Source: Aliishimia sp965656085 (GTDB taxonomy: Bacteria > Pseudomonadota > Alphaproteobacteria > Rhodobacterales > Rhodobacteraceae). From it: 64,000 nucleotides of DNA. The notes below the pieces were generated by a model. That model was not told the origin of the DNA. It was given only the letters and a program-made list of their open reading frames with translations, and made no database searches. The translations under genes were made by a program, and so were the position numbers. Of the stretch, positions 62,853 through 64,000 are shown piece by piece. The stretch is taken from assembly GCA_965656085.1 (NCBI GenBank), contig CBFHJA010000016.1, positions 20,225 through 84,224 on the forward strand, in the 5' to 3' direction. Every line of letters begins with the position of its first letter. Position 1 is the first letter of the stretch.

Positions 62853-63530
62853 ATGGATATACACGCAAGACCTGTTATGGCCTTCCGGTGGGTCACCTTT
62901 CTTTTGGCGGGCGGGTACTGCCTCTATCAGGTGATGAGCGCGGACTATAGTGCGCCCGGTGGCCCGTTCCGCTTCCTGACGATCTGGGCGCTGTTCCTGT
63001 CCTTCTACTCGGCCTCGCGGATGTTGGCCCTGTCCGAACGGCGGATCACCCGAAATCACCACCGCACCGCGATGGTGGCCGCCGTGGTCAACGTGATGGT
63101 CGTGTTCCTCTATTGGCGTTTGTTCTTCACCGACCCGGCACTGGTGAACACGCAAGGGCCGATCCCGTGGCACCAACAATACTATCTCCACTTGGTCGGC
63201 CCCACCTTGCAGGTCTTCGACGCGCTGTTCATCGCCCGCGTCTTCCGCCGCCCCCTGCGCGCGGTGCCGCCCCTCGTCGGCCTGATCGCGGCCTACCTGA
63301 TCTGGGCCGAGGGGTTCGTTGCGCCGCAAAACGCCGCGCCCTTGGGGACCGTGACATCGGGCCTGCCCTATCCGTTCCTGAACTCCATGGAATGGATGGA
63401 GCGCCTCGCCTTCTACGGCACGAATATCGTGATGGCGGTGCTGCTCCTCTTCGGCTTCGCGATCCTGCACGCGCTGCTTTTCGGACGGCGCGAGGAGCCC
63501 GAACACCTCCACGAAGAACAACACGGCTGA
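62853..63530 (+). CDS. Six-helix membrane protein resembling AIG1/FAR-17a
   Basis: A 225-residue integral membrane protein with about six transmembrane helices. The pattern GGPFRFLTIWAL, then WHQQYYLHLVGPTLQVFDALF, a TM segment ending in YLIW, and later PYPFLNSMEW resembles the eukaryotic AIG1/ADTRP (FAR-17a) family and bacterial relatives. Thr43 and His113 stand where AIG1 has its catalytic Thr and His (hydrolysis of fatty acid esters of hydroxy fatty acids). This is by-eye similarity only. An AAAAGGGA ribosome site precedes the start. It is possibly cotranscribed with dxs (65-bp gap). Confidence 0.6.
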   Translation: MDIHARPVMAFRWVTFLLAGGYCLYQVMSADYSAPGGPFRFLTIWALFLSFYSASRMLALSERRITRNHHRTAMVAAVVNVMVVFLYWRLFFTDPALVNTQGPIPWHQQYYLHLVGPTLQVFDALFIARVFRRPLRAVPPLVGLIAAYLIWAEGFVAPQNAAPLGTVTSGLPYPFLNSMEWMERLAFYGTNIVMAVLLLFGFAILHALLFGRREEPEHLHEEQHG

Positions 63531-63542
63531 GGATCACGCCCA

Positions 63543-63579
63543 AGCCTGCCGCATAGCGGCGGGCGTAGACCGGCAGGCT
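63543..63579 (+). terminator. Terminator-like hairpin after the AIG1-like gene
   Basis: Perfect arms AGCCTGCCG (63543-63551) and CGGCAGGCT (63571-63579), with a nested GCCGC/GCGGC alternative, followed by CTTTTCG. It stands 13 bp after the stop codon, a suitable place for transcription termination. Confidence 0.65.
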
Positions 63580-63633
63580 CTTTTCGCAGAAAAGATGTCG
63601 AGAGGGAGCGGCGCGCGGGGGAGCTCTGCTTCA

Positions 63634-63664
63634 GCCTACCGCGTACCGGTGGGCGTCACCGACC
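63634..63664. repeat. Degenerate direct repeat of the 63544 hairpin element
   Basis: The stretch beginning GCCTACCGCGTACCGGTGGG aligns without gaps with GCCTGCCGCATAGCGGCGGG at 63544, both followed by CGT. The pair differs at several positions yet keeps the short internal dyad, as in REP-like elements. Confidence 0.5.
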
Positions 63665-63800
63665 GAACCCATGCGCGGCACCCGGGGGATCGGCGCGGGA
63701 CCCTCGCAGGGTGAGCAATCTGCCCACCACCCCGGCCTGCTGCATTGGTTAACGCCGCACCACCGAACGGTGCGTTAACAGGGGAACGAATCGAAACCGA

Positions 63801-63850
63801 GCCATACAGGTGCCATACGCCAAGCCATACGCGGTGCCATACGCCTGCCA
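63801..63850. repeat. GCCATAC repeat array, copy C (right end)
   Basis: Four GCCATAC units start at 63801, 63812, 63824 and 63836 (11-, 12- and 12-bp steps) and end with CTGCCAGAC, the same flank as copy B. The hairpin half of copies A and B (GCGTATG) is missing. Confidence 0.8.
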
Positions 63851-64000
63851 GACCTTGTTTTTATGGCGTTAACCCGCGCTTCGGGGGATTTGCGGGTTTT
63901 GGGCGGTTGCGTGCGAACGCTGCGTTAGAGCGTGTTGCGCCCTTTCCGATTCAGGCTTCCCACGAAGCTTGATCTGTGATTCCTTGTCCGCATGGCAGAT

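Larger units (their letters stand above)
63531..64000. other. Non-coding right end with hairpins and repeats
   Basis: 470 bp without a supported gene. It contains a terminator-like hairpin (63543-63579), an imperfect direct copy of its left part (63634-63664), an imperfect GTTAAC-bounded inverted repeat (about 63749-63779), GCCATAC array C (63801-63850), and an inverted repeat AACCCGC/GCGGGTT (63871-63898) followed by TTGGG. An open frame at 63745-63972 spans these repeats and looks spurious. Confidence 0.7.

Noticed and set aside
63745..63972. 75-codon open frame at the right end
   Set aside because: It is formed by the GCCATAC array itself (repeating Cys-His-Thr-Pro) and flanking hairpins; similar CHTPSHT stretches appear in frames across copies A and B, so this is a repeat artefact.

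Overview
This window is an almost complete photosynthesis gene cluster from a high-GC alphaproteobacterium, most likely an aerobic anoxygenic phototroph of the Rhodobacterales (Roseobacter group). The evidence for this placement is the crtEF-bchCXYZ-pufQBALM superoperon order, pufC in place of pufX, the spheroidenone-type carotenoid genes (crtA, C, D, F), acsF with a small bciE-like gene instead of bchE, and a PpsR/PpaA regulator pair between bchF and bchG. No pucBA (LH2) genes, rRNA, tRNA, CRISPR array or insertion sequence is visible.

Layout. 1-4473 (+): the end of an oligopeptide-type ABC transporter (permease, fused double ATPase), then an SDR oxidoreductase, an N-terminal-nucleophile P1 peptidase and an alpha/beta hydrolase, every junction overlapping. 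4474-6393 (-): dxs copy 1. 6394-6615: strong terminator plus several hairpins forming the puf 3' end. 6616-17720 (-): pufC, M, L, A, B, Q, bchZ, Y, X, C, crtF, E (transcribed from crtE toward pufC). 17833-20276 (+): crtD, crtC. 20236-23288 (-): tspO, crtB, crtI. 23384-27639 (+): crtA, bchI, D, O. 27672-43942 (-): a cytochrome c, hemA, puhE, acsF, bciE, puhC, B, A, lhaA, bchM, L, H, B, N, F (transcribed from bchF toward the cytochrome). 44225-50446 (+): ppaA, ppsR, bchG, a PucC-like transporter, bchP, idi. 50536-63530: flanking genes, including a DMT exporter, a corrinoid adenosyltransferase, a PhoD-like phosphatase, a secreted cyclase-family protein, an orphan citrate lyase alpha subunit, an NTF2-like protein, a branched-chain aminotransferase, petP-petR, an HDAC-family deacetylase, xseB-ispA-dxs copy 2, and a membrane protein resembling AIG1/FAR-17a. 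63531-64000: non-coding, with repeats and hairpins.

How it works together. Two dxs genes, ispA, idi and crtE supply isoprenoid precursors. crtB, I, C, D, F and A make spheroidene/spheroidenone-series carotenoids. hemA, bchIDH(O), bchM, acsF/bciE, bchLNB, bchF, bchXYZ, bchC, bchG and bchP make bacteriochlorophyll a. pufLM and puhA form the reaction centre, pufBA the LH1 antenna and pufC the tetraheme donor, fed probably by the soluble cytochrome. puhBCE, lhaA, pufQ and the PucC-like protein assist assembly. Nine perfect TGT-N12-ACA palindromes lie in five intergenic regions (bchC/crtF, crtE/crtD, crtI/crtA, bchF/ppaA, ppsR/bchG). This fits repression of the whole set by the locally encoded PpsR, with PpaA as antirepressor.

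The least explained elements are a family of GCCATAC repeat arrays spaced 11-12 bp, found twice inside photosynthesis operons and once at the right end; the structured puf 3' end; a PpsR box that ends one base before the bchG start codon; and the AIG1-like membrane protein.
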